From Gnetum montanum (taxonomy: Eukaryota; Streptophyta; Gnetopsida; Gnetales; Gnetaceae): a stretch of DNA of 64,000 nucleotides. The stretch covers positions 48,550-112,549 of the forward strand of contig MNCI01030115.1 in NCBI GenBank assembly GCA_015680685.1, given 5' to 3'. Positions 10,898 through 21,280 of the stretch are shown here, piece by piece. The notes under the pieces are model-generated. The model saw only the letters and a list, made by a program, of their open reading frames with translations, was not told where the DNA came from and made no database searches. Numbering within the stretch: position 1 is the first letter of the stretch; the number at the start of each line of letters is the position of its first letter. The position numbers were made by a program, and so were the translations under genes.

Positions 10898-12465
10898 TCA
10901 CTCCCATTGCTTATGCCCAAAGTTATGATGGAAATAATAAAATCTCACCCTTTTATAGTAGTTAAAATGATCATACCTTGAATCTACTCTTGATTGAGAT
11001 GTAGTGCTCATTGATTCTTCATTCTCTGAAGTAGCCTTTAGTCGAGATAGGGTTGGTGTAGAGGATTCATCTTGTGTACAACATTCCAATCCACTCATAT
11101 CATTTGGAATTATTCCTTGTCCTAGAACTATCCAAAGGAGCTCTTTCCCTTTAACCAGCTTTCCATTCATAAGTTTTACATCTGCAAGCTCTTCCTTCAT
11201 TTGCTTGCAAGACTTGGTTAGCTCTTTGTTCTTATCCCTAAGGTCTGATATTTTATTTGTGAGATCTAAAATCTTTGAATTTAATGAAGAAATGCCTTGA
11301 TCCTTAGCTTTTACTTGTTTACTCAACTTTGTGTAGATATTTTGAACAAATAAAAGTTCATTATATAAAATTTCATACCTTTCTTATTCATTTTCAAATT
11401 CATCATGTTAGGTGCCAGCAAGATCTGTAAGAGCCATATAGATAAGATGTGAATATTTTGCATCATTCTCCATCTCTTCTTCACTATGCTCTTCATCATC
11501 CCAACTTGTGTAGAAGTTGGTCTTTTTTGGTTCCATATCATTTTTGTCCCTTCTTTATAACCTACCATCACTAGGACATTTGGAGGTCACATGGCCTCTT
11601 CCACTGCAAAACCAACATTCTATAGAAGAATAATCAAAACTAGAACTTGAAAAATTTTTACCTCTTTCTTTACCTTTCAATTAATTATTTCTCTACTAAT
11701 TTTAGCTCTTATTTCTTTTTGCCATAAGCCTCTACATCCTTCTTAAGAGAAGAGCTATTTTTCTTCACTACCCTCATCTTGCTCATTAGGTTGCTTTTCC
11801 TTGGAGGTAGATTTCAAAGAAATGGATTTTTCTTTAATTGCCTCTTTTCTTATGAAGTTCATTTCATAAGAAATAAGAGCACTTTGAATCTCTTCAAATT
11901 TTAGAACTGAGGTTTAAACTTTGGTTGGAGAGTTCTAACCATTTTTATTATGATATCACTTTCAGGAAAATCTTTACCAATACCTCTAATAGCCATAGAA
12001 AGATCATTTTATCTAGAGAAATAATCTTTTATTTTCTCACCTTCTCTGATTTTGAGCTTATCATACTCACTTTGCAAAACTAAGAGCTTCGATTGCTTAA
12101 CTATTGAAGTTCCCTCATAGGTAGCCTCTAAAGTTTCCCAAATTTCTTTGGTCATTTTACATCTAACTACTTCATTAAATTTATATTTATTCAAAGCACA
12201 ATATAAAAAACATTTAGCCATAGATTCATGCATAAAACTATCTTTTTTTCTAGAATCCACTTGCTTTGGGGCTTGATGTCCTTTGCTACATTGTTGATGG
12301 ACAATGTGTAGCCTTCAAGGATGAACTCCCATACTTCAAACTCCATAGACTCGAATAAGCCTTACATCCTTTCCTTCAAATAGGTGAAGTTAAACCCATT
12401 GAACATTGATGGATTTATGTAAGATATCCCCTCGATAGTTCACTCTTTGAATTGATGTTAAATGA
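10898..12465 (-). pseudogene. Copia-type gag of element L
   Basis: The minus strand gives, in order, a P.FNG.NFTYLKERM segment (near 12400), matching the conserved N-terminus of Ty1/Copia gag, and a UBN2-like capsid with TKEIWETLEATYEGTS and LQSEYDKLKIREGEKIKDYFSR (12009-12260). Then comes a perfect CX2CX4HX4C zinc knuckle (11576-11617, CWFCSGRGHVTSKC) and a C-terminal coiled coil (10898-11326, LNSKILDLTNKISDLRDKNK). Frame breaks separate these blocks. No protease motif follows. Spacing from the primer site (12476) is normal for a Copia gag. Confidence 0.8.
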
Positions 12466-12475
12466 AAGAGTACTA

Positions 12476-12488
12476 GGCTCTGATACCA
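12476..12488 (-). promoter_or_regulatory. Primer-binding site of element L (tRNA-iMet type)
   Basis: Minus-strand TGGTATCAGAGCC lies two bases inside the 5' LTR end (…TCCTCA). This is the standard complement of the plant initiator methionine tRNA 3' end, used by most plant Copia elements. It is unchanged from consensus over 13 bases. Confidence 0.9.
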
Positions 12489-12490
12489 CT

Positions 12491-13425
12491 TGAGGATCAA
12501 GAACTTAAAAGGGGGCTAAAGAAGTACCCTAAATTAAAATAAAATGGCCACAAAAATCACACCCAAATGTTACATGATTCCCCAATTTGGGTACATTCAC
12601 ATTTGAAGGGTAGAATCCCTACACACCTCTGAACATTTTTTTTTCAAAATGTAGTTTGAAGGGCATCACACCCTATAAGCTCTAATCTTTGCTCTGGAGT
12701 ATTTTGTTGTTGTGAAACCACTCAACCATACAAGGTCCTAACAAGCTTAAAATGTAATTTCAAGGATCCTACAACCTTTACAAATTAATCTTTCTCCAAT
12801 GTGTTTTGATGCTATACAAACACTCAAACCTACATGATTCCAACAAGCTCAATCATGATGCCTTCTTGCAAGAAGCACATCAACCCTAGTGGGGAAACTA
12901 GAGAAAAACAAAAATACAAGGAAAGAATGTAACTTAGATTTCAAGTCCTTGTACTTTGAAGCACAATTACAATAAATCAAGAAAATTATTTTACAAATGA
13001 GGTACACAAGTACAATATACATTGATTACTTTGATAGTAATAATTCATGCATAACACTTGCCCAATACTAAAGAAAATGAAGTCTTCTTATAGTCTTGGA
13101 GTTTCTGAATTTACCTTAGAGTTCATACAATGGCTATTTAATGGCTAGCATAGACACCTCCTTTGAGATTGGGATGTCTCTCTAAAATGACTTCAATTCT
13201 GGTGAGACATCTCTTCTATATTTGGGACATCTCTATGCAGACATATTCTCTTAAAAGGATACATCTCTTATTTTTGGAAGATTCCTTCTTTGACTCAACT
13301 CCACTTTGATTCACAAAGCTTCCTTTTTCTAATTTATCTTCCTCTCGATCATTGGAGCATCTTCTATTAGTTTGTAGCCTTCTTTACTTGTCCATGCTTC
13401 CTTGATTACAACTAAAAGGTCAATA
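12491..13425 (-). mobile_element. 5' LTR of element L
   Basis: 935 bp, TGAGGATC...GGTCAATA in plus-strand order, collinear with 7113-8139. It ends at the primer site on one side and at B LTR sequence (AGCATGGAGTTG) on the other. The last dinucleotide is TA in place of CA, one transition. Confidence 0.85.
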
Positions 13426-13430
13426 GTACC

Positions 13431-13797
13431 AGCATGGAGTTGTAGAGTTGGTAATGGTAAGTGACTAGAGCTTGGTGAAGTAGGATAGGAAGAGGATTGG
13501 CCATCCCTTTTGGCCAGTTAAAGCCCTAACCATGGTGATAGTGTTAGATTGCCTCTAAGGGATAGATGCTAAAGAAAGAAAATCCCAAGAAACACTCTTA
13601 GATCATGATCTAGATATTCTACTCTGCATCAATAAAGCATTCTTTTCTTTCTCATTTTACATTTTTCAATTATTTTCTTTACACATAATGTCGAATGTTA
13701 CACATAATAAACATTTGGTATATTATCATCTTATGCCTAATATCTAATATAACGTATATTTGATGTTTTTCATGACATCAGGGAATGGGATGTCACA
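13431..13797 (+). mobile_element. Element B 5' LTR, right part
   Basis: Resumes with AGCATGGAGTTGTAGAG and runs collinear with the other B LTRs: GGCCATCCCTTTTGGCC, GATTGCCTCTAAGGGATAG, then the poly(A) signal in CATCAATAAAGCATTC (near 13630), and GATGTCACA at the end. Confidence 0.85.
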
Positions 13798-13799
13798 TT

Positions 13800-13811
13800 T
13801 GGTATCAAAGC
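13800..13811 (+). promoter_or_regulatory. Primer-binding site of element B
   Basis: TGGTATCAAAGC, two bases after the LTR end, is the initiator tRNA-Met primer site with one transition (G to A) from TGGTATCAGAGC. Confidence 0.75.
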
Positions 13812-15379
13812 AAATCATGACCCAAGGGCTAAGTAGGACCAAACCACCACCACACATGCCTTATGTTTGAGATGATCCATGTAAGCCAGAAGTTATTCTT
13901 CAAGAAAATTTTCATGAACAATAGAATCTTGAATCATAAATCTATGAGAGGACAACCAACATACATCATGTTCAAGATGGATCCCACCAACCAACTAGAT
14001 TCCTTTAAGGATATTACTGGATAGGATATTTGATTATGCCTCACAAAGGTACATCAATTGTAAGAGATATAGATAAGACAAGAATACACTAGTCCAAGTA
14101 ACTCTTACCTACCTTGTAATATTATTAAAGTGTTAATTGATTAAAGTCATTGTTAAGTTCCTTCCACAAGGCTAGTAACCATAGCCTAAGTTAATCTTAT
14201 CTTGTTTCTATGGAACTTATTATCCTAAATACCTAGCCCTTGTAACTGAGTGTGTTATCTATCCTTAACACTTATAAAGATGCTAGTAAGTTTAAGGAGG
14301 TCAACCTAGTAATGATATTGATTCATCCCCATCCAATTGATAAGGATTAATTTTATGAGACCCTTAGGAAAGCTAGTACTCAATGCTAATGTTGGGATAT
14401 TTTACTTCTCCTTAATATGTAGGGTATAAGCTTAATGCAAGAGGATAGGCTTAGATCATAATTGCCAAATCATAGGATAAACATATTATATCATTGTGTT
14501 CAAAGATTGGTATATTATTTATAATCATCCAAATCATTTATAAGTCATCATGTTGCCCATACATCAACCTAATAATTCCATTTTTAATAAAATAATTTAT
14601 TTTTGGCATTTTAGATCTTGAAAATGCAACTTAGTTCTAGGATCCTAAAACTATGTCTAGTATGTAATACTTGTCAAGATGATTCCAATGGCACAAATTT
14701 CATCTTGATCAGACTTATGGTTTGAGAGATGTTGTCATTCAATGTTTTTAATTATATATGTCTATTAAAAGTAATTAATTAATTAATTATTAAATTATAT
14801 ATATAAAAACTTAATTACAAAATTGGGGCCTGGTATCAAAATTTATTAAATATACCTTCTCAAACCCTTCTTACCAATCATGGAAATCAAAGTGTCCATT
14901 ACTAATCTATTGTTGTAAGGTAATGAGGTCCCAAAACTTTGATAATCTTATGCATTATCGAAGCTTTGCCTATGCCTTGCTGCTACTGAGATAGCATCAT
15001 TAGTGCTCATGGATGAACTCATATTAGACTCAACACCACCTACATATTGCATTGCTACTTGCTGCACATGTCCAACACCACCCCAATGTCATTGTTGTAG
15101 TGGTTAGAATTAAGTTTGGTAATCATGGGTGGCTAGCTCCAAATGTTTGCATCATTCTATTCAAGAAATGCCAACAATGCCATGGCAACCATCAGCAATA
15201 GTGCTTCCATAGCAAGTGCAAATGGATTTAAGGCCTTTGCATGGTATGCTTGCGCTTGTGCCACTATTGCAGACTACTACTAAAACCCTTGTTGCATTTT
15301 TTGCCACATTTTTGACTGTGTTCCAGTGCTACCATGTGAGCCATTTTCATCACCATTGTCATAGCTATAGCCAAAAAAT
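13812..15379 (+). other. Element B internal region, unassigned
   Basis: No retroelement protein or host gene is recognisable. Open stretches are short and AT-rich. This is where gag-pol would begin in an autonomous element. Confidence 0.4.
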
Positions 15380-15903
15380 CCATTGTAATTTTTGGCCACC
15401 CATGATGCCCATGGACACCATTGGCATCTAAAATTTTTTCCCCCTTCAATGCCCATGGACACCATTAGTGTTGAAAATCATCACCTCCTCTAGTGGTTGT
15501 GGACATCATCAATGCTAAAAATCATCACCTCCATTGGCATTGATAGACATTGCTAGTGCCAAATATCGTTACCTCTTTTGACACTCACCTCTAGTGCCTA
15601 CAAACACCACATGCATCAGCAATTGTTTCCTCCTTTGACACACGTGGACATCATTGGTGCTAGAAATCATTGCCTCCTCTAGTGCTTGTGGACACTGTTG
15701 GTGTTGAAAATCATTACCTCCTTTGGCACCAGTGTACACCATAGGCACTGAAAATCATTACCTGCTTCAGTGCTTGTAGACACCACCAACAATAGATATC
15801 ATTGCCTCCTTTGGTACTCACAGACATTGCCAACACTAGAAATCATTGCCTTCCCAAGCATTTGTGGACACCACTGGCATTAGAAATCATTTCCTCCTCT
15901 AGT
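15380..15903. repeat. 44-45-bp degenerate minisatellite inside element B
   Basis: About twelve diverged copies of a 44-45-bp unit built around AAATCATTGCCTCCTCTAGT and TTGTGGACACCA. The last five copies (from 15688) align best. Short frames seen here are by-products of the repeat. Confidence 0.75.
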
Positions 15904-16706
15904 AGTTTTAGCCACTAGAAATTTTTCATTAGCTAATGAGAAAGTTTCCAATAATTGATGAAAAATTTAAAAACCATCAAATAATAGAAAATTTTAAATT
16001 AATGTTTAGGTGAGAAAAGTTAATGTTCAATGGTGGGAAAAATTAACAAGAAATTCAAAATGAAATTTTGGTAACATATGGGATAAAAATTCTGTAATTA
16101 AGCATGCTTTTAAAATCTGCCCTATGAGCTTCAAAAATTATTTTTTACTCCTTGCCCAACATGGCACCTCAAAACCTTCAGAGTCTCTATTTTAGCATAA
16201 CTTGGACATACGATGTCCATTTCTAACATATGAGTAGTCATTTGCAACATTTTTCACCCTTTTGAACTCAATGGTGAGGTTAGACTTATCATCTGGGTAC
16301 CTAATAATTTGATGATATCATAAACTATGCATTAAAATGCCATAACTTAGACTAGCTAACCATTCATAACAATTTAATTGTTTGGAATAACAAATTTAAC
16401 CTTTTGTCCCTTAATATTAAGAGTTTAACCTCTACAAATAGTCTTAGATCACTAATCCCTTGTGTCATAGGTTCACTACCAAAGTCAGTGTCTTAAGGGG
16501 GTAGAAAGGTCACTAAAAGTCTAGGTAATGTAGCTAGTTTTTACTAATAAAATTAGTGGAAGAATTAGTTAGTGAACCAAAATGGAAATATGTATATCAA
16601 GTCATCCCACAACCAAATCATACTACACAATATGGAGAGTCATAATCTTGTTCCAACAAGATGTATGATAGTCATAGAGAATAATGTTCCAAAATAGAAT
16701 CTAAGA
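15904..16706 (+). other. Element B internal region between minisatellite and nuclease remnant
   Basis: AT-rich, without a recognisable product. The final ~100 bases (from about 16600) may be upstream coding sequence of the nuclease pseudogene, but I see no conserved motif there. Confidence 0.35.
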
Positions 16707-17775
16707 ATGAGAATGAAATTAGCAACATATAATGTGTTGGAAAGATCCCTAGTCAATGAGAGACAACATCTGCTATGTCCACCATGGGCCTTGAAGAGGC
16801 ATGAGTATTAATACCCATGTATCCTAGCAAAGTTTCAAGATTTGGATTGTGATGTCTTACACCCACAAGAAGTCATACCATGGGAATTCCTATACCAATT
16901 CCAACCAAATTTGGGAAAGATGAATATATAGGTATTTACAAGAAAAAATGTTCTTGTGGAACTTCTTCTTTCGAGTTGTACAGATTAGTGTATTATTAAA
17001 ATCACAACATGGATGTTTGCATAATATTTTATAAAGAAGCTAAGTTTAAATTAGTACAAAGATTTGAATGAATTTTAGAAGATATGATTTTTGAAATTCT
17101 ACAACTTCAAACCATGGAAAAGAAAGAACAATTAAGATTTCAAAGAAGCCACATAAACTTGGAATTAATACTAAAAATCTAGTTATTAGAAAGATATGTA
17201 TGCATGGTTAACACACATTTAATTACCAAATCAACATGTCCAAATGTTAGAATATGCCAATGAGCATACTTGATTAGGTAAATAGAGGAAATTTTTAAGA
17301 ATAAGTTATCCCTAAGATATACTGATCCAATGCCAATTGTCCTTTGTGGAGACTTTAATATGAAAGTTGGAAGTAGTATTTATTAATTCTTAAAATATGA
17401 ATATGTATAGGAATCCTTGGAAGATGAACCTAATTTGAAGAAGATGTTTTCATCAATTCAACATACAATTCCAATGGCCAGAGCATATTCTTCTTACTTC
17501 AAATCTTCAATAGATAAATCAAATCCTAGAATCTAGAAATAAATGATGTTGATGGATAGTACTCATCAAGAATCACAATTCAGTAATTACTTTGTCATGA
17601 TTAGTGAGGATGGGTCAACAACATTCTACATTGAGACTCTAGATTATATTTGGTATAGTATTTAATTCTTCCAAGTTACCAAGTTATTAGAGTTAATTTT
17701 TAAAGAAGAAATTAAGATGAAGAAAGATCAAGCCTTCCATCACGAACAAGACCATTCAATCATATATCACTTGTA
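16707..17775 (+). pseudogene. CCR4/ANGEL-like deadenylase pseudogene (EEP fold) carried in element B
   Basis: Endonuclease/exonuclease/phosphatase motifs appear in order: ATYNVLE (near 16720), CPPWAL (16777), a PQEV version of LQEV (16864), YKKK (16941), VCMVNTH for the V.NTH motif (17197), PIVLCGDFN (17333), ARAYSSYF (17478), ETLDYIWYS (17632), and EQDHSIIYHL for the SDHIALL end (17748). In active enzymes the N, E, D, N and H of these motifs form the catalytic centre that removes poly(A) from mRNA. The order and spacing match CCR4 or ANGEL family proteins in compressed form. Several stops and at least one frame change (near 16940) make it dead. I see no intron-sized gaps between motifs, so a processed copy is likely. 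It lies within element B in the sense direction. Confidence 0.75.
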
Positions 17776-17794
17776 GTAGAATTACACCTACTTC

Positions 17795-18385
17795 TATCAC
17801 ATCCCTATTCCCAAATGATGTTTCTGCCTAATGAAGATGATGCCTTTTCATAGCAAGTGTTATTGTTCTCTTAACAAGACTTGAAAGGGAAGTTGTAAGT
17901 GTTATTGTTCTCTTAACAAGACTTAAAAGGGCATGTTGTAATAATGGACGTGTCTCTTGAGGTAACCTTTGGGGGTTTGACCTAAGGCATTTATACCAAG
18001 GCTTAGAGGTCATGCTAGCATGGAGTGGTGGAGCTAGTATAGGCAAGTCACAAGAAGTTGAGTGAAGTGGGAAAAGAAGTGGACTGGCCATTCCTTCTAG
18101 TTGGTTAAAGGCCTAACCGTGGTGGTAGTCATAGATTTCCTCTAAGGGATAGATGCTAAAGGAAGAAAGCCCCAAGGAACACTCTTACAGTATGATTTGA
18201 ATACTCTATTCTATATCAATAAAGCATTCTTTTCTTTCTCTTTTTCTACTTTCTTTGTTATTTTTTGTACACATCATGTTGAATGTTACATATATTTTAC
18301 ATTTGGTATATTGTCTTATTATTCATAATGTCTAATATAATGTATATTTAATGTTTTCCATGAAATCTGGGAACAAGATGTCACA
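17795..18385 (+). mobile_element. Solo LTR of family B inside element B
   Basis: 591 bp, collinear with the LTR at 18610-19177, flanked by a perfect target duplication ACTTC (17790-17794 and 18386-18390). No polypurine tract or primer site adjoins it, so it is a solo LTR that inserted into the tail of the nuclease remnant. It carries a private 42-bp tandem duplication (17855-17896 and 17897-17938) with one or two differences between units. A poly(A) signal lies in the CAATAAAGCATTC stretch near 18220. Confidence 0.85.
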
Positions 18386-18390
18386 ACTTC

Positions 18391-18609
18391 CATTAATTCC
18401 TAAGGTTGATCAAGATCAAAGAGTATTTTAACCTTACTTTTATTTATGATTTTCATAATTTTATTCATTATTTAATTTATATTNTAAGTCCAAAAGGAGA
18501 AATTAAATTATTAAAGCATAGGATCATAAAAAGAGCATTGAAGCCGAGAAAAGATAGTGAATGTGAACAAGTTTGAGGACAAATGAAACCTAAGAGGGGT
18601 ATATTATAA
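18391..18609 (+). mobile_element. Element B 3' internal end
   Basis: About 120 bases before the 3' LTR match 58110-58224: AAATTATTAAAGCATAGG, GAGCATTGAAGCCGAG, GAGGACAAATGAAACC. The AAACCTAAGAGGGGTAT stretch is the likely polypurine tract. One undetermined base (N) lies at 18484. Confidence 0.7.
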
Positions 18610-19177
18610 TGTCCACATTCCCAAATGATGCTATTGTATAATAAAGATGGATCCTCTTCATAATAAGTGTCATCATTATCGTAATAAGACTTGAAAGGTG
18701 AGTTTTAATTAAAGGTCCAAAAAGGTATGTTGTAATATCAAACATGTCTCTTGAGGTGACCTTTGGGGGCTTGACATAAAGTATTTATACCCAAGCATAT
18801 AGGTCATATCAACATCTAGTTGTAGAGCTAGTAAAGGTAAGTAATGAGAGCTAGGTGAAGTGAGACAGGAAGAGAACTAGCCATCTCTTTTAGTCAGTTA
18901 AAGGCCTAACTATGATGGTAGTGCTAGATTGCCTCTACAGGATAGCTACCAATGAAAGAAAATCCCATGGAACACTCTCAAAGCATGATCTAGATACTCT
19001 ACTCTACATAAATAAAGCATTCTTTTCTTTATCCTTTTGCATTTTCTTGTTAATTTCTTTATGCATAATATCCAATGTTACACATAATTGATGTTTGGTA
19101 TATTATCATGTTACACCTAATATCTAATATAACATATATTTGATGTTTGTCATGATATCCAAGAACATGATGTCACA
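18610..19177 (+). mobile_element. 3' LTR of element B
   Basis: 568 bp, TGTCCACATTCCC...GATGTCACA, followed by the target duplication AAGGA. It is the cleanest B LTR in the window and serves as reference for the others. It has a poly(A) signal at the AATAAAGCATTC stretch near 19012. Confidence 0.85.
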
Positions 19178-19182
19178 AAGGA

Positions 19183-20095
19183 TACCATAACCTTTACAAA
19201 TTTTGAGCTTCATAAGGGGTGTTTTCACATGGAAAAATATCCAAGCCCACAAAGATCCCAACAAGTTAAAAATGTGATTTCAAGGATCCCACAACTTGTA
19301 AAATAACTTGAGCTTTTCATCTAGTGTTTTCTTTCAAGAAACACATCCAACCTTGCAAGGTCCCAACAACCTCAAGGAATGTCTTCTTGTAAGAAGCACA
19401 TAAATCCTGTAGGGATTACAAAGGAAGAAAAGAAAGATCAATAAGAGAATGTAATTAAATTACAAATATCTTGCTTTGAGGTTCTCAACAATTATAATAA
19501 CCAACTTATAATAGATAAAGAATTGAAGAACGAATTGATTCATGTGATGTGCATAATGAAGGAAATATTTGTATGAATAGTTCTTGTCCTTTTCATAAAG
19601 ATATTATCTATTTTATAGCCTTTGTTACTATCAAATGACCATTGAATTTTGTACAACAACTTGAAAATAGCTAGTTAAAATGTCACATTTAAGCTTGGAA
19701 CATCTCACTAACTTTTAGATCCTTGTAGGTGGGACATCTCACTTGGGAAATCTTGATTGGAATGTCTCAACTACAATGGAACATCTACTATTTTTCTAGC
19801 ATGTCTCACTTGAAATCTGAACTTTTCAACAAGGACATCTACTATTCCTTTGGGATGTCTTTATAATTATCAAAACATCTTCTTTTTACTTTTAGAAATT
19901 GTGCATCCTTGTGAATTCTCCAAACTCTTGCAATCTTGGTTGATACTTTGTCACTTTAGATTGACAACTCAACTCTCATCTTAATCTCAACATGCTCTTT
20001 ATCTTGATCTTGTCTTTTCCAATCCTACAAGATTCCACAATCACATTTTTCACTTTCTCCATTTTCTAATGTTTTGACATACCAAAAGGTCAACA
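19183..20095 (-). mobile_element. LTR, L family (copy L3), right part
   Basis: Continuation of the LTR that starts at 6744. It matches the L LTR from the CATAACCTTTACAAATTTTGAGC block through the ACATCTC-rich block (19690-19870) to CATACCAAAAGGTCAACA. The LINE frame resumes at the next base. Confidence 0.75.
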
Positions 20096-20480
20096 AGCTT
20101 TTGATAATAACTAAAACATTAATTTTATTAAGTTAGAATATTCTAAAGCTTATGAAAAGATTGAATGAAATTTTATTATTAGTTGTCTTTGTAAACTGGG
20201 ATTTGGTAATTATTTTAGTCATCTTTTTTATACTATACTCAATGAAGTGAATGCTTAAATTACTACAAATTTTAGATTGAGTTCCTTCATTTGTCTTCAA
20301 TGGATAATTCATCAAGTTTTTCCTCTAGCTTTCTATCTTTTTATTATTACTATAAACTTTCTTTTATATGATTTGCATTATGATTTGCAAATGAATATCA
20401 TTAAGAAAATTTCAATTGTTGATCAAGATATATGATTACTTAACATGCACTTTGTAGATGAAACACCACAAAATTTCAGC
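20096..20480 (+). pseudogene. LINE reverse transcriptase, second part
   Basis: The plus frame continues the LINE with LEYSKAYEKIE (the LDFEKAYDRVEW motif, first catalytic Asp replaced by Glu), then KLGFGNYF, then a WIIHQVFPLAFYLF block for the RQGCPLAPLLF motif, and HFVDET for the FADD box. In this last box the first catalytic Asp is kept and the second is Glu. Joined in order to 6385-6743, it forms one reverse transcriptase core. Similarity is lost near 20480, where repeat-rich sequence begins. Confidence 0.75.
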
Positions 20481-20499
20481 TTAACACTTTGAAACAGGA

Positions 20500-21280
20500 A
20501 TGACTCAAGCCTCTATCAGCATTTAGGAGGCAAAACTTGACTAAGGCATGGAACTCACACCCAGCTTGCTCAAGTCATCTTGCTCATGCTATCAAGCTAG
20601 CTTGCCCTCAACGTGACCAACCCTAACAACTTCCAAATCAGGTTAAAATAGTCCTAATTTGAATGGGAAAGGCCCCCTCAGGGCTCACTGATGATTACTC
20701 CAAGTTTAAGCATCTAGAACCTAAGAATTCAAGTCAAAATCACACAAATCTTGCTACTCACACTAAGGTCATGCCCAGGTCATGCTGGCAGCATGAGTCC
20801 AGCGTGAGCCCAACGTGAGTAACTCAAAACTACCTCAAAACAACCCCAAAACAGCGTCAAAATGGTCCAATTTTGAGGGTACAAATCATCCTCAAGATCC
20901 ATTAATGATTTCTCTAAGTTTTGGCCTCTAGAACTTCATATTTCAGCTTCAAAAATGTTCATTTTCATTGCTCATGCCTAGGTCACACTAACAACATGAG
21001 CCCAGCGTGAGCTGCCAAAATGACCTGAATCAAGGCACAAACAGGCTCAGAATCAGCATGCAGGTTGCCCCCAAGGGAAGGCAGTAGTTACACTTGAAAG
21101 ATATGTCCCAAAAATCAAAATTTGGTGTGAAATGAACCATACCAGCTTGCTCACACCCAGCTCACGCTGAGGTCACATTGATAGCATGAGCCCAACTTGA
21201 GCTGCCAAAAGTGGCCTAAAGCACTTTAGACACACATGCTAAGGGCACGCCAGGACAAGATCAACTCACACTGGTAGCCT
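20500..21280. repeat. ~200-bp degenerate tandem repeats rich in CATGAGCCCAGCGTGAG
   Basis: Three to four copies of a 190-215-bp block. Anchors are AGGTCATGCTGGCAGCATGA (about 20777), AGGTCACACTAACAACATGA (about 20981) and AGGTCACATTGATAGCATGA (about 21171), each followed by a CCAGCGTGAGC-like motif; a second anchor is GATTACTCCAAGTTT (20693) with GATTTCTCTAAGTTT (20911). Similar GCGTGAG/CTCACGC words recur at 22500, 31200, 32000 and, more loosely, 63500. Confidence 0.6.

Larger units (their letters stand above)
7113..13425 (-). mobile_element. Copia-like LTR element L, complete, lacking pol
   Basis: Two LTRs in direct orientation (5' LTR 12491-13425, 3' LTR 7113-8139, minus strand) flank 4.35 kb. 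Next to the 5' LTR is a primer site matching the initiator tRNA-Met 3' end; next to the 3' LTR is a polypurine tract. The internal region has a Copia-type gag (10898-12465) and then a second ORF of a plant transposon-associated type (8700-10173), and no protease, integrase or reverse transcriptase that I can see. The insertion split the 5' LTR of element B. The expected target duplication is ATATT (7108-7112) against GTACC (13426-13430), which differ only by transitions. Confidence 0.8.
6907..19177 (+). mobile_element. Non-autonomous LTR element B, complete but interrupted
   Basis: A full LTR element bounded by a perfect 5-bp target duplication, AAGGA at 6902-6906 and 19178-19182. It starts TGCAACATTTCC and ends GATGTCACA. 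The 5' LTR is 6907-7112 plus 13431-13797 (split by element L). A primer site follows at 13800. The 3' LTR is 18610-19177. After subtracting element L and a solo LTR (17795-18385), the internal region is about 4.2 kb. I can recognise no gag, protease, reverse transcriptase or integrase in it. Its only recognisable protein remnant is a CCR4/ANGEL-like nuclease at 16707-17775. It would have depended on another element for movement. Confidence 0.8.

Noticed and set aside
11004-11300. 98-codon plus-strand frame
   Set aside because: It is the shadow of the gag coiled-coil frame on the other strand.
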